64,000 bases of DNA from Apodospora peruviana (taxonomy: Eukaryota; Ascomycota; Sordariomycetes; Sordariales; Lasiosphaeriaceae), in NCBI GenBank assembly GCA_033439685.1, contig JAUEDM010000002.1:1860001-1924000 (forward strand), read 5' to 3'. The position numbers and the translations under genes are program-made. The notes beneath the pieces are model-generated. The model was given only the letters and a program-made list of their open reading frames with translations. It ran no database searches and was not told the DNA's origin. Shown here piece by piece: positions 35,461-47,649 of the stretch (positions within the stretch are counted from its first letter, which is position 1; each line of letters begins with the position of its first letter).

Positions 35461-36142
35461 ATGATGAAGCTGACTCTGTCCCTCATTGCGTTGGCCGCAG
35501 CTGTCAAGGGGATCCCCACGCCCGGATCCTCTGGATCGGCCAAACATACAGTACTCGCCGCTCGAGCCGATCTCGTGGCACGTCTTCCCAACGGGTTCTG
35601 CCTTGGCAACAACAACGACGACGGAACAACAAGTTTGAATTACACGGACAGCAACGAGTCCTTCACCTTCACCCAACAAGCAGCATTGATGAGGGAGTCC
35701 TCAAGACGAAGAAACGCAACAACCCCGTCGTTCTTCAGACCCGACAAGAGCCGGGCCATTCCGAGTGCTGGACGTTCCAGGCCGAGCTAGACCACCAGGA
35801 TACCGACCGCGCCATTTCTGGCATGAAGGCTAAGGTCGCCGCCCGCCAGCAGGCCAACAACCAGTATCGTCTAACGGGAACCAACCCCTGGATCGCGTGG
35901 AAGCACGACAACGTCTTCGTGTACATGTGCGACAACACGGATTATCACGACTATCACGACTATGTCAGCAACGGTAACATAGTGGAGAGGCAGACGTGGA
36001 TGGACCATGACTGCGGCCCCTACAAGCCGGGGTTCTTTGCGTGGAACGGTGGCTCTACGACTGGGGAAAGACGTGGGTCGGCACACAGGTCTGCAAGGGT
36101 TCGATCAAGCCTTTCGATGGTAGCGGTGTCGACCAAGTTTAA
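35461..36142 (+). pseudogene. Frameshifted small secreted protein gene
   Basis: The ATG at 35461 starts MMKLTLSLIALAAAVKG, a clear signal peptide, followed by LPNGFCLGNNNDDGTTSLNY and TDSNESFTF. Near 35680-35690 the sensible frame changes (DEGVLKTKKRNNPVVLQT, then ECWTFQAELDHQDTDRAI, NPWIAWKHDNVFVYMCDN, MDHDCGPYKPGFFAWNG). Near 36048-36052 it changes again, to WLYDWGKTWVGTQVCKGSIK and a stop at 36140-36142. Both changes are in the same direction and no GT-AG pair explains either, so two one-base losses (or errors) are the simplest reading. The intact design would be a cysteine-containing extracellular protein of about 225 residues. I do not recognise the family, and its role is unknown. Confidence 0.55.
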
Positions 36143-36829
36143 GGCCGGCATGACCTGGGCTATATTAGCAAAATATGGGGTGCTAGGGAAGGTCTTTGGT
36201 CCCGCCATGGCCGGCCCTCGGGCGGGAGATGTTCACAATTGTGTAAGGGGGAAAAACAAAATCTCGATATCGCAGATGCTTTTGGAGATTGTTCAATTTT
36301 TTTCAATATCATGTCTGTATTTTCCGGTCGATAGAGATATTCAACACATCGGTTCTCCAAGTTCCTGCTTCTTCAACTGCTCTTCCGCAAATTTACCTTT
36401 AGTTCTGGGGGATCTCTCTTTTGACCCGTCTCAAGACTGACAAAAAGGGGTAGATAAAAGGGGGGACTGTTTACATACCTTACAGTACATGGGGGGTGGA
36501 GCGGAATTCTTCGTATCCGTACGGAATACGGGTTATAATACGGATATTCCCGTCCAACTTCCATGGACAGGGTCTGGGGTGGAACGTCACTGCGGGGCGA
36601 CCCGCCGCACTCCTCACTCCTCTTTTGGGCCCAAAGTGTTGGAAGCTGCTAGAGCTCTTTCTCCAAAATACGTAACCAACCTCACTCATCCGTACTGTAA
36701 AACAACACCTACCTACCTACTATACCTTCATACTCGACACATGAATTCACATCACAACTGAGTCTACAAAGCCATATAATATCCACGCCGACTACTACTG
36801 CAAAACCCGACCGAGCGAGTTTACCCACC
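36143..36829. other. Intergenic
   Basis: Spacer between the broken secreted gene and GET4. It includes short GTATCCGTACGGAATACGG palindromic sequence (36514-36532) and a CTACCTACCTACT run (36710-36722). No gene is seen. Confidence 0.55.
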
Positions 36830-37918
36830 ATGTCCAGCAGCAAGGTCGAAAAGATCATCACCCGGCTGCAGCGCCGCATCAGCGAGGGCGAGGCGGGCGA
36901 ACAGTACGAGGCTGGGCAGGAGACGCGCGTGGTGGTCGCGCGATACACAAAGCAGGCGAACTGGCCAGCTGCCATCGACATCCTGTTTAATGTGTCGCAG
37001 TCGCTGCTCAAGGCCGGCGCCGGCGGCAGCGGTGGGGATCTGGCGGTCTTGTTGGTCGGCGTGTACAAGCAGGCCGAGATGAAGCCGGACGCGGCGGCCA
37101 AGGGCAAGTTGCTTAGCTTGCTGAGGTTGTTTGCGACGACCGAGCCGACGAGGAAGAAGTTTATAAAGGAGATATTTGAGTACGTATTATCTACCTAACC
37201 TCACTATATCAAATGGTGACTGACGGGCACTGACGGTGGATTGGATAGATGGTCAAGGAAGTTTGGAGAATATCCGGCAGGCGATCCAGAGCTGCACCAC
37301 GTGGTCGGATCGCTCTTCGCGGAGGAGCACGAGACCGACGAGGCGGAAAAGCATTTGGTGCTGGGTACGAAGGAGTCACCCGAGGTGCTGACGCGCATGG
37401 AGTACGAGTGGTATAAGCAAGACGACTCGCACACGGCGCCCGTCTACGCGGCCCGCGCGGTTCTGCCGTATTTGTTGGTTGCCAACGTGCGCGCGGCCAA
37501 CACGGCCTACCGGATCTTCATTTCGGCGCTCAGCTCGGATAATAAGGGGTTGAGTGTGCAGGATGTTTCGTCGCAGGGTTCTGATATTCGGGTTTTCCCG
37601 AGCCTGCCGCTGCTTAATTTCCTGGGGTTACTGCTACTCGCCGTTCAGAAGGGCAGCCCGGATCTGTTCCGACAGCTAAGGGCGAAGTACGCGGGTCATA
37701 TCGCTGAGTTGGGAGGGGGCGCGTGGGACGGCGCGCTGGAGATGATTGCTGAGATGTATTTTGGGATTCAGAGACCGCGGCAGAGTAACCCGCTGCTGGA
37801 TATGATGGGAAGTTTGTTTAGTGGTGCCGGAGGTGGAGGTGGAGGGGGTGGTGGAGGAAGCAGACAGCCGCCTGTTCGGAGGGTGGAAGCCCAGCCGACC
37901 GCTGAGGGTCTGGATTGA
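36830..37918 (+). CDS. GET4: Golgi-to-ER traffic protein Get4
   Basis: CDS join(36830..37179, 37249..37918), 339 residues. The helical-repeat protein opens with KVEKIITRLQRRISEGEAGE and QYEAGQETRVVVARY, and continues with PTRKKFIKEIFEWSRKFG and LVANVRAANTAYRIF, PLLNFLGLLLLAVQKGSP and FRQLRAKY, all hallmarks of Get4 (DUF410). Get4 pairs with Get5 and bridges Sgt2 to Get3 to pass tail-anchored proteins to the ER. The intron donor is GTACGT at 37180; the tempting in-frame donor six bases later would break the WSRKFG join. A poly-Gly run of ten residues lies near the C-terminus. Confidence 0.94.
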
Positions 37919-38138
37919 GACTACGTGTCTGTGGATAGGAGACATTATCTACGCAACGGGTGTAGATAATTTTTGGGGGACTGTGTCGCTATGCTATGCC
38001 GCCATCACTCAAACAAAATCGATATGGAAGCGAGAGCGGGCTAGTTGCGGGCAGGGTTTTGGTATTGCAGATTAATAAACCTCATGCTGCCACCCAATTA
38101 TTACACTGTTATTCATATTTGCATGTTTTGTGTGGTTT

Positions 38139-38778
38139 TTACTGAAGCTTCGGTAGCTCTTCTCGCTCAAACATCCAGTTGTCCTCCGCCAACGCCGCAA
38201 CCTTCGCTCTCAAGCTCGCTCTGACCGCCTCGAGAAGCTCTACATTTGGGGTGTTTCGTCTTAGCAGGTAGCGAAAGGTAATTACGATGACGGTTCTGAA
38301 GAAAAAACTTGCCTTCAGGTTGCGTAGGTACACTATTCTGGTCAATCTGGTGCTGTTTCACGGCCTCGGCCAGCCTTTGTCGCTCCTTTTCGTTTTCTTG
38401 GCGCGTGTCGAGCGCGATCTCGTCTGGGTCGTCGACGGGCGGCGTTGGCGGGTCGAGAAGGTCGATATCGCCGTTCTTGTCACGGATGACGATGTCTGAC
38501 GAGCCCGGGCCCGACGGTTCTGGTGACTGTTGTTGAGCAGGGATGTTTTCTAGACGGAGTGTTTCTGTTGACGTGGAGGTGGATGTGCCGGAGGACGATG
38601 TTCCGACGGTCGGGCGTCGGGTTAGTTGGCTTTGGAAAAGGTTGCGGCGTACGCTGTTTGTGGATGTGGATGTGCTGCCCGTGGCGGGGCCGCCGGCGCC
38701 GGTGCGGGAGGATGTGAAGGTTGATGTTGAGGGTTTGGCGCCGGGCCGAGACGAGGGTGCGCCGTGACGGTCGGCCAT
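38139..38778 (-). CDS. Unknown fungal protein, GC-AG intron
   Basis: CDS complement(join(38139..38239, 38313..38778)), 188 residues. The first two thirds are Ser/Thr/Gly-rich and probably disordered, with RRNLFQSQLTRRP as a possible short linear motif and DIVIRDKNGDIDLLDPPTPP as the most conserved-looking stretch. A basic/acidic helix (QENEKERQRLAEAVKQHQID) then joins LLEAVRASLRAKVAALAEDN WMFEREE across the intron, giving a continuous coiled coil. The join needs the non-canonical but well-known donor GCAAGT (minus strand, at 38312) and acceptor TGTAG, with a CTAAG branch-like site; reading through instead gives a non-helical tail. I do not recognise the family. It converges with GET4 (220 bases apart) and diverges from POL3. 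Confidence 0.7.
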
Positions 38779-39430
38779 CGTTATTATTTTCGTAAGTCAG
38801 ACTCAAAGATTGTTGACACGCGTGGAACGAATGATGGGATGCTTTTTGGATTGTTCATCTGGATTTTGAGATGAACTACGGATACAAGAGTATATCGACA
38901 GGAGCGTGGCGGGGTAACTTTGACATGACTGCAGGGATCTGAGAAGAAAGTGATGTTGGGGTTAACGCGCAGTCACGTGCTCTATATTAACTTTTCTTTT
39001 TGGTCCAAACTCTTTAGTGCATTCACGGAAAAGTGGTTAGATAGGTAAGTAAAACATCAATGCTACCAAGGACCATAATTGTGTTGATTTCGGTGTTTGG
39101 ATCCAGGCGCCCAGCAGATGTAAGTCGCGAAGCAGACGCCTGGAGTGGTCAATTAAAAGTCGCGTCAGGGAAGTGGGGCACGTCACGTAAAGACGGGAGC
39201 GAACAAATGCCCTCGGCGCGTCTCCCAAGACCGACCCCTAGTATCCGTACATGCATTTCATCCTTCAACAGCATTATTGCAATCGCGATGCCCTAGACAC
39301 CATCATCGCCATTTCCATTCCCATTCCATGCGCAACAACTTGAACGACTTGCCATCGTCTTCCACTGCGACCAGCCCCAGAAGGAGAGAAAACCGCCCCA
39401 AGACATCGTCTCCGCGAAGCCTTCGCCGCC
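38779..39430. promoter_or_regulatory. Divergent promoter, unknown gene / POL3
   Basis: A 652-base region between divergent ATGs. An ACGCGT-related word (the MluI cell-cycle box core of yeasts) appears only as AACGCG at about 38963 and ACACGCGTGG at 38817-38826. Cell-cycle control is a guess. Confidence 0.3.
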
Positions 39431-42400
39431 ATGCTGCCCCAAAAGCGTGTCTTCGGCGAGGCCTCAAGTGCCCGTCGCAATATCTCCGCCACACCCGTCT
39501 CGTCCAAAAAGAGACGGCTCGAGCCCATATCCTCGCCTGCCGCCCGCTTCAACAGCTCTCAGAATGACGCCAAAGGCCGGCTCCTCTCTAGCCAGCCCAA
39601 GAGCGCTTTCGAGAGCGAGGTTCTGGAACAGATGAGCCAGGACATATCCGACCTCAAGCAGAACAACGCCGAGAAGGACCAGGCCTGGGACCGTCCGCCA
39701 GTACCCGCCAATTTTGACACTGCCAAGGACAGCCTCTGCTTCCAGTCGATCGAGGCGGAAGAGGGGACACTGGCCGGCGGACAAGCGACGGTGAAACTGT
39801 TTGGCGTTACTGAATTCGGCAATTCTGTCTTGTTGCACGTCAAAGACTTCAAGCACTACCTCTACGTTGCAGCTCCTGTGGCCTTCAGTGCAGAAGATTG
39901 CCCAAAGTATCAGGCGTATTTGGAGGCGCAGCTCGCCATGCATCAGTCGGTCATCCATTCGGTGACCTTGACCATGAGGGAGAATATATACGGATTCCAG
40001 GGAAATACCCAGAACCCCTACATCAAGGTCACGGTAACGGACCCAAAATTTATCAACAGGGTCCGGACAACAATTGAGAAGGGCGACGCCAACTGGAAGG
40101 GAATGTGGAAGAGCGTCGATGGCTCCATCATGACCTTTGACAGTATCCAGTACCTCCTCCGCTTTATGGTTGATTGCTCGGTATGTTTTGCTCATGTAAA
40201 TGCTCGCGTCCTGAAGCTAACTGGGTGCTCAGATTGCCGGCATGTCATGGGTTGAATGTCCGGCAAGAAAATATCAACTTGTCAAGGGAGATAAGCAGTC
40301 CAACTGCCAAATCGAGGCTCAAATGAGCTATCGTGACCTCATTGCCCACAAACCTGTTGGCGAGTGGTCGAAAATGGCGCCTCTTAGAATTCTGTCGTTC
40401 GATATCGAATGCGCTGGCCGCAAGGGAATCTTCCCCGAGGCGAACCATGATTCAGTCATTCAGATCGCCAACATTGTTACAAGATACGGAGAAAAAAAGC
40501 CTTTCGTGCGTAATGTCTTCTGTCTCGACACAACCAGCCCCATAGTCGCCACACAAATCCTCGAGTTTGACAGAGAGGAGAAGATGCTCTCCGCATGGCG
40601 GGACTTCCTGGAGAGGGTCGACCCTGACATCATAACGGGTTACAATATCTCGAATTTTGACTTTCCCTATCTGCTTGATCGGGCGAAGCATCTTAAAGTC
40701 CACGGTTTCGAGTATTGGTCCAGAACAAATGTTAGGTCCGTTGCCAAGGAGACCAACTTTTCCAGCAAGCAGATGGGCAATCGTGACACCAAGGCCACCA
40801 ACACCAACGGACGGCTTCAGCTCGACATGTTGCAACTGGTTCAGCGCGACCATCAGTTGAGAAGTTACACGTTGAACTCTGTATGCTCTAACTTTCTGGG
40901 CGAACAGAAGGAAGATGTCCACCATTCGATGATCACAGAACTGTTCGAAGGGACGCCGGAATCGAGGCGCCGACTGGCTCTTTACTGCTTAAAGGATGCA
41001 TATCTTCCTCAGCGGCTGATTGATAAGCTGTCTTGCATCGAAAACTACACCGAAATGGCCAGAGTCACAGGCGTCCCGTTCAATTTTCTCCTTGCCAGAG
41101 GCCAGCAAGTAAAATTTCTGAGTCAGCTCTTTCGCAAGGCACTGGAGCAGAAGCTGGTCATTCCCAACATGCGATCCGACTCTTCAGAAGACCAGTACGA
41201 AGGTGCCACCGTTATCGAGCCCACTAGAGGCTATTACGACGTCCCCATCGCCACCTTGGATTTTGCGTCTCTGTATCCGAGTATTATGCAAGCCCACAAT
41301 CTCTGCTACACTACTCTGATCAAGAAAAGGGATATCGAGAGGTGGAACCTGAAAAAGGATGAAGACTACATCATCACCCCAAACGGTGATATGTTTGTCA
41401 CCATCAAGCAGAGAAAGGGGTTGCTGGCACAGATTCTCGAAGAATTGCTGGCAGCTCGAAAGCAGGCTAAGCGGGAATTGGCCGTGGAGACGGATCCATT
41501 CAAGAAAGCCGTGCTCAACGGTCGTCAGCTAGCCTTGAAAATCAGCGCCAATTCGGTTTACGGTTTGACGGGTGCAACGAATGGCAAACTCCCTTGTCTA
41601 GAAATTGCCAGCAGCACAACCGCCTTTGGGCGAACGATGATTGAGAGGACAAAGATGGAGGTGGAGAAGAGATACTGCATAGAAAACGGCTATTCGCACA
41701 ACGCGCAGGTCATCTACGGTGATACCGATTCCGTCATGGTAAAGTTCGGTACCAAGGATCTGGCAGAGGCCATGAAGCTCGGTGAAGATGCAGCAAACTT
41801 TGTCTCGAGCAAGTTCATCAAGCCGATCAAGCTGGAGTTCGAAAAAGTCTACTTCCCATATCTTCTGATCAATAAGAAGCGTTATGCAGGACTGTACTGG
41901 ACGAAGCCGGAGAAGTATGACAAGATGGACACCAAGGGTATTGAGACTGTTCGGCGTGATAACTGTCTCCTTGTCCAAACGGTCATTGAGAAGGTGCTGA
42001 GGATGATTCTCATTGATCAGGATGTCATGGGCGCGCAAGAGTAAGTTGACCCATGAGTCTCGATTTCGGGTGTTATTGCTAACTCTGTTGGTAGATATGT
42101 GAAGAACACCATTGCAGATCTGCTACAAAATAAGGTTGACATGTCCAAGCTGGTCATTACCAAGGCTCTAACAAAAGACGACTACGCCGCGAAGCAGGCC
42201 CATGTCGAGCTCGCAGCCAGGATGAAAAAGCGCGACGCAGGTTCGGCCCCTGGTCTCGGTGATCGTGTGGCATACGTCATGATCAAGGGTGCGGCAAACT
42301 CCAAGAACTTTGAGCGCTCAGAAGATCCGCTATATGTTCTCGAACACAATGTTCCTATCGACACCAAGTACTACCTGGATAACCAGCTCGCGAAGCCTCT

Positions 42401-42836
42401 CGGTCGTATCTTTGAGCCGATCCTTGGCGAGACCAAAGCCAAGTCGCTGCTGACGGGCGCTCATACACGAGCCATCTCGGTGGCTGCGCCGACCATCGGC
42501 GGTCTGATGAAGTTCGCCAAGAAGACGCAGACCTGCATGGGCTGCAAGAAGCCCCTGACCGGAAAGGAGGAGAGCCAGGGCGCCGTCTGCTCCAACGACG
42601 CGCCGCGCGTGGGTGAGCTGTACAAGAAGACGCTCGACAAGGTCTCGGATCTTGAGGTCAGGTTTGGGCGACTGTGGACGCAGTGCCAGAGGTGTCAGGG
42701 GAGCATGCATTGCGAGGTTATTTGCAGTAGCAAGGACTGTCCGATTTTCTACATGCGCATGAAGGCAAAGAAGGATCTTGAGGATGCCAATAAGGAGCTG
42801 GAGCGATTCGACTTTGACCAAGCGGCTTTGTGGTGA
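39431..42836 (+). CDS. POL3: DNA polymerase delta catalytic subunit
   Basis: CDS join(39431..40180, 40233..42040, 42095..42836), 1099 residues, against 1097 in yeast Pol3. The proofreading exonuclease shows Exo I SFDIECAG (about 305-312) and Exo II NISNFDFPYLL. The polymerase has motif A DFASLYPSIM (about 594), motif B KISANSVYG and motif C YGDTDSVM (about 746). The C-terminal CysB module C-x2-C-x9-C-x4-C (CQRCQGSMH...CSSKDC), which holds a 4Fe-4S cluster in B-family polymerases, is intact. The CysA module reads C1000-x2-C1003...C1018-x2-D1021: the fourth cysteine is Asp. The basic N-terminus (SSKKRRLEP) is a likely nuclear signal. Leading/lagging-strand replication with PCNA is the family role. 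Confidence 0.97.
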
Positions 42837-43285
42837 TTTATTGTCGCAATTTTTTGTGTGATGTACGGATCTTTGGGCGGGTTCTTTTTGTCCGTAGGCG
42901 TTTTGGTTTGGCATGAATAAGGTAGTATAATTGGTAGCATTGTGCAACTTAGACGTCATGTACATAGTAACTTGGAGAAAGCATTCGATTTATCAAAAGC
43001 AAACATTTGGTTGAATGATTGCTGTTATCTATCACTCTATCGGTCCTGCCGATCAACTGAGATACTACCGCGGGTTTGCCTTGCCCCTTATATCTTGAGA
43101 GACCTCTTTCCATGTCCAATACCTGAACGCCTTAATGATACATGTCCTTTTTCAATGCTCTTTGCACCGGCCTTATATCCAAAATAGAAATCAAATCTCT
43201 GGTATGCAACTCTCGAAAAAGAAGAAACAATAACCAAAAAGGGGGGAATATGGAATCCAAAGCCAGGAAAAAAAAAACTCATTAA
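42837..43285. other. Convergent 3' flanks
   Basis: AT-rich spacer between the POL3 and GMC-hydrolase stop codons. No gene is seen. Confidence 0.6.
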
Positions 43286-46200
43286 TCAGTACAACAACTC
43301 CCCCCCATCTACCATCCTCTTAAATTTATCATCCGGCTCCTCAAACCTATAAAACTCATCCCTGCACACGCGATCAACCTCGTCCCGTATAAAAGGATAT
43401 ACATCCTTCCACGCGTTCCTCCCCATCCACGGATCAAGATGCCCGTACCCCGGCACAACGACCCTCTTATAATCCGCCCCGCCAGCACTGCCTTCCTGCT
43501 GCGGCTGCCCGCTACCCGTGCTCCCGAAGGTATCGCACAGAATCTCGTACGTCCGCTCCGTCGCCTCGGGCGTAAGGACAGCATTATCCCTGCCCACAAA
43601 AAGCAGAATAGGGATCCCTTTCAGCCGCATAACGTTTTCCCTGGTAACCAGCGGCTCAAAAAGGGGGCCATTCTTCATGACGTATCCATCATGCCCTTGC
43701 TTCATGAGCAAGTGCAGCAAACGCATGTTGACGCCACCGAAGAAGCGGTCGATCTGACGGTGCGTGGCCTCGTTCAGGTTGCTATGGTTCCAGCAGCGGC
43801 CAAAGACTAGGCTGACACGGTGGCACGAGGCGCTGTTGCAGATTTCCTTGCGGTCCTGCGGGTAGAGGCGCAGGATCTGGTTGATGAGGGACTGGACGAT
43901 GCCGTCGTCGGGGGTGGTGTTGCACGAGAACCAGTGGCCGGCGAGCAGGTTGTAGAGCTTGTCGAAGGGCACGGGGCCGGCCAGGACCTTGGCGAGGTTG
44001 ACGGTGCCCCAGATGGGGTTCATGAAGACCTGGCTGGCTGTGATGCCGCGGATCCACGAGGCCGGGATGGAGCCGTCCAGCAGACCGCAGGAGAAGGCTA
44101 CGCTGCCCATGCAGTGCGCGATGGTGTAGACGGGGTCCGGCCCTTGTTCTTTGCGGATGTATTCTAGGCAGGCCTTGATGTCGAGCCGGGCGTCGTAGGT
44201 GGTCCAGTTGTTTTCCGCCACCATCAGCTGGCCGATGCGGTGGACTGTGATGAAGACGCGGTAGCCGGCGCGGGTGAAGTAGTTGACTGCGTTGAAACGG
44301 ATCGTCGGCAGCGCGTAGATGTTGTGGTCGACGGAGGCGCCGGGGATCATGAAGAGGTTCTTGATGTTTTTGGGGTCATTGTCCGGGTAGGCTGTCGGTT
44401 CCCAGATGTGCATGCGCGTGCAGACGTCGTCTTCGGCGTAGATGGCGATGGAGCGGTTGGGAGGGGTGTTGTTGACGAAGCCGCTGTAGGTCTGGGACGG
44501 GTATTGCAACGGGGTCAGGGGGGCGAGGAAGAGTGATAGGGACTTGCGGGTGAAGTAGGTCAGGAAGGAGGTGGCGCTGATTACTTTTTTGAGCAGGTTG
44601 CTGCCGGTGGGTGTCATGGTCATGATCTCGGACATGAAGTCGGCCGGCTGGATGTGCATGATGCCCTTGGCGATTACGGTGCCTCGTCGCCAGGCATCTT
44701 CGTTATCGAGATCGGCGCACATGCCCGGGACGTGCTCACTTATGGTGACGAAAAGCGTGCTTGTCGACTTCCAGAACTGTACCGGCGCCAGGGCTACGGA
44801 GGAGTCGACGACTTTGTAGCCGTGGAAGTGCAGCTTCCGGCCGTTGACGCCCGTCATGTCGAAGTCGTATGTCAGGTTCCGGGTACCCGGTGCCTTGTTG
44901 TCGAGGATGAAGAGGTTGAACTCGCCCCGGCGCACCATAAAGGGCGATCCGGGAATCGAGGGACAGGCGAAGGTGCCCGTCAGCATGCCCCTGTGTTGCG
45001 ACGATCGCACCATGTTGGTGGTGTTGAAGGACTGCACGCTGAGGAAGAAGCGTGCGCTCTCGCACAGGGACTTGGCGGTGCGGTAGGCGAGCTCGTACGT
45101 TGCACGGTTGTCTTCCTTGAGGTTGGAGTTGAAGTGCACAAAGCCCGACATGACCTCGGTGAAACCCAGCCCGGCGGCTTTGATATCGCAGGCCGTTTGG
45201 ATAACCGAGTGGGCCTCGACGAGGCTCTCCTGCTCCTCCTCCAAATCTTGCCTCTCACGTCTTCTAGCCGGCCTGTACCGCGGGGGCGCGTGCTGGGGCT
45301 CGCCGAAGAGATCGAGAAGGCCATTTTCCTGGTTGTCGATGGTGAGCCCGCGAGATTTGCAGTACCCTTCGACCGAGCGCTCTGCCAGGGCGGCGATGGT
45401 GGCAAACGGATTAGCGCCCAAGGCCGTGGGAATCACGGAGCCGTCGGTGACGATGAGGCCATCGTGGACCTCGCTTCCCGTTCCGGTAAATACTTGGCCC
45501 AGATGGTTGCTAACACCTGTCGCGCCCGTGTTGTCTCGGGCCATGCACGCTCCACTGCAGGTATAAAGGTTAGCTATGCACAACAGAATACTGCAGAAAG
45601 GAAAAACGTACCCGATAGGATGGACCGTCACCTGCTGCTGGCCCATGAGGGCGAAAAAGGGGTTCTGAACCAGGGTGCCGCCCACCGCCTCGGTAGCGCG
45701 CTGAAGCATAGCGTTGAGCTTCTTGACATGGTCGCTGCGTCCGACACCAAGAAACTCGAGCACGGGCTTGTCGTCCTGCAGCGTCAACATGGCCTGGTTA
45801 CTGTCGTGCGACATGATGAGGTACACCTGCGTCTTGGCCATGGACCCGCGCTTGAAATAGGGACCCAAAAACCGGCTGCCGTATCGCGCCAGGGCCGCCT
45901 GCGTCCGCTCGACGATGCTGTCGTCCTTTGGCGCTTGGCTCCCCGGCATGATGTCGAGCATCATCTGCAGGAAGTGCGACAGGGCGTGCGGAATAGCGCC
46001 TTCTTCGATCACGAAGCCGTCCAAAGGGTTCTCCTGGTCCCGGCAGTCGATCACGCTGGTGATGGTTGGGCCGATGGGGTTATACGGCGACGGGATCGGT
46101 CTGCCGATTCCGTTGACCGTCTCGTCCGTGTTGTAGCCAAACGCAAGCATATCCCCGTTGCCGCTCATGTTCTGCCCTACCATGTTGCTCATCTGCAGAC

Positions 46201-47649
46201 CCATGGCCTTGCTGCGGAGCAAGATCTCGGGAGTGGCAACAGCACCGGCACCCAAGAACACGGCCTCCTTGGCCCGCACCCACATCAGATCCCCGTGAAG
46301 GTTCGCCTTGAAGTGGCCGCGGTTCCTGCCGTGCCAGGCAAAGAAGACGAGGTAGCCGTCGCCGTTCTTGGCCTTTTCGACGTGGCGCACCTCGCACTCG
46401 CAAAACATCTCGGCGCCCCAGTTCCACGCGTCGGCCAGGTACGTAACCAGAGTGGTCGTCTTGGACCCGTCGTTGACGCCCGTGGCGTCCTGGCCCGTGA
46501 GTGCCGACGCTTTCATTTCGACGCCGCAGCTGTTGGGTCCGTTGTGGAAGCGCGTCGTCTGGCGCACCTTTTTGAACTTCTTGCCGAGACCCAGCATCTC
46601 GGCCTGCTTCTGGAGGAGCTTCATTTTGGGCAGCTCGGGCCAGTCGTCTGGGTATTCCTGAGGGTCGAGAACTTTCTCGACCTTTTCGTAATCTGTACCG
46701 CGCCAACCGGATAACATTAGCACAGGGGCAGCCCGACATCAAGTGGTAGAAAACTTACACTTGTCCAAGCCCTGAACGTTACTCCTGATCTCGGGAGGCC
46801 ATGCCTTCATAGCCAGCGTCTTCCTGTCCGCCTCCATGAAGACATTCGCATTCATAAGACTGGTCCCACCCAGCCCTGCGTTTTGAAAGTAACCAATTAG
46901 TTAGATGCACTCGTTCAAGGACTGGGATCTAACATACCGTTGCCAACAACACAGTTCTGCCCCTTCCCAAAGATGAGATGGTACATGCCCGTCGGGTCAC
47001 CACCCTCAACAAGCTTCCCCTCAGTAAATCCCGGAGCAAAGTTGCCCGAGTAATGAAGCTCGGACGTGGCGTCCCTCAAGCCGGACGGGTACTCGCCAGG
47101 CCACTTCTCGCGGCCGCGCTCGAGTACGCACACCGACTGTCCCGTCCGGGCCATACGCGAGGCCGCCACGCCGCCGCCGTAGCCGGAACCGATGACGACG
47201 ACATCGTACGCGCTCCGCAGCAGCTCGACAGGCTTGGATAACCGCGGGAAAATGTTTGCGGCTCCTTCCTCCGAGTACGTGCGGATATTGGCTCTGGTCC
47301 GGCTCTGCGGTCCGGCTGACTCGTGGTCGTGGACGCCAAAGGTCGGGATGGGATGGGAGCTGTGGCGAGGTACCGGGCCGAACTCCGTCGGCGGCTGCTC
47401 TGGTGCTCTGAAACTGCTGTAGGCTGGGAGAGGCGTGGGCTGCGGAGTCGGTTCAGGAGACTCGGGCGCTCTGTTGGGGTTGAATGGGGGAGGAGGTCCG
47501 GTGTTCGTGACGCTGTTCCTGCCATTGACCCCGTTCACTGCTGGTCCGTCATGGCATTGGATGCCGAGGTCGTCGCTCCGGTGGTCCGGAGTCGGCGGTG
47601 GAGATATTGTGCCATTGGGACCCATTGACGGCGCCGAGAGTGTATCCAT
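43286..47649 (-). CDS. Cholesterol oxidase-like GMC oxidoreductase fused to alpha/beta hydrolase
   Basis: CDS complement(join(43286..45554, 45612..46692, 46759..46875, 46938..47649)), 1392 residues. After a Pro/Ser-rich N-terminus, YDVVVIGSGYGGGVAASRMA (about 165) is the FAD-binding fold, followed by NGLGGTSLMNANV, VHPIGGACM (active-site His) and LGANPFATIAALAER (active-site Asn), as in cholesterol-oxidase-type GMC enzymes. A middle beta-rich region (about 800-960) includes GMLTGTFACPSIPGSPFMV. The C-terminal alpha/beta hydrolase has nucleophile elbow AHCMGS, FVGRDNAVLTPE (Asp) and GYGHLDPWMG (His): Cys replaces the usual Ser. I infer oxidation then hydrolysis of a sterol- or lipid-like substrate, which is unproven. 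No in-frame ATG precedes 47649 before the stop near 47776. Confidence 0.88.

Noticed and set aside
38167..38312. Unspliced C-terminus of the unknown gene at 38 kb
   Set aside because: Reading through gives a Gly/Arg-rich tail unrelated to the preceding helix, while the GC-AG splice restores a coiled coil.
44654..46714. A 686-codon plus-strand open frame opposite the GMC-hydrolase gene
   Set aside because: It mirrors the GC-rich codons of the well-supported minus-strand gene, runs across one of its introns and has no domain signature; such long antisense frames are expected in GC-rich fungal exons.
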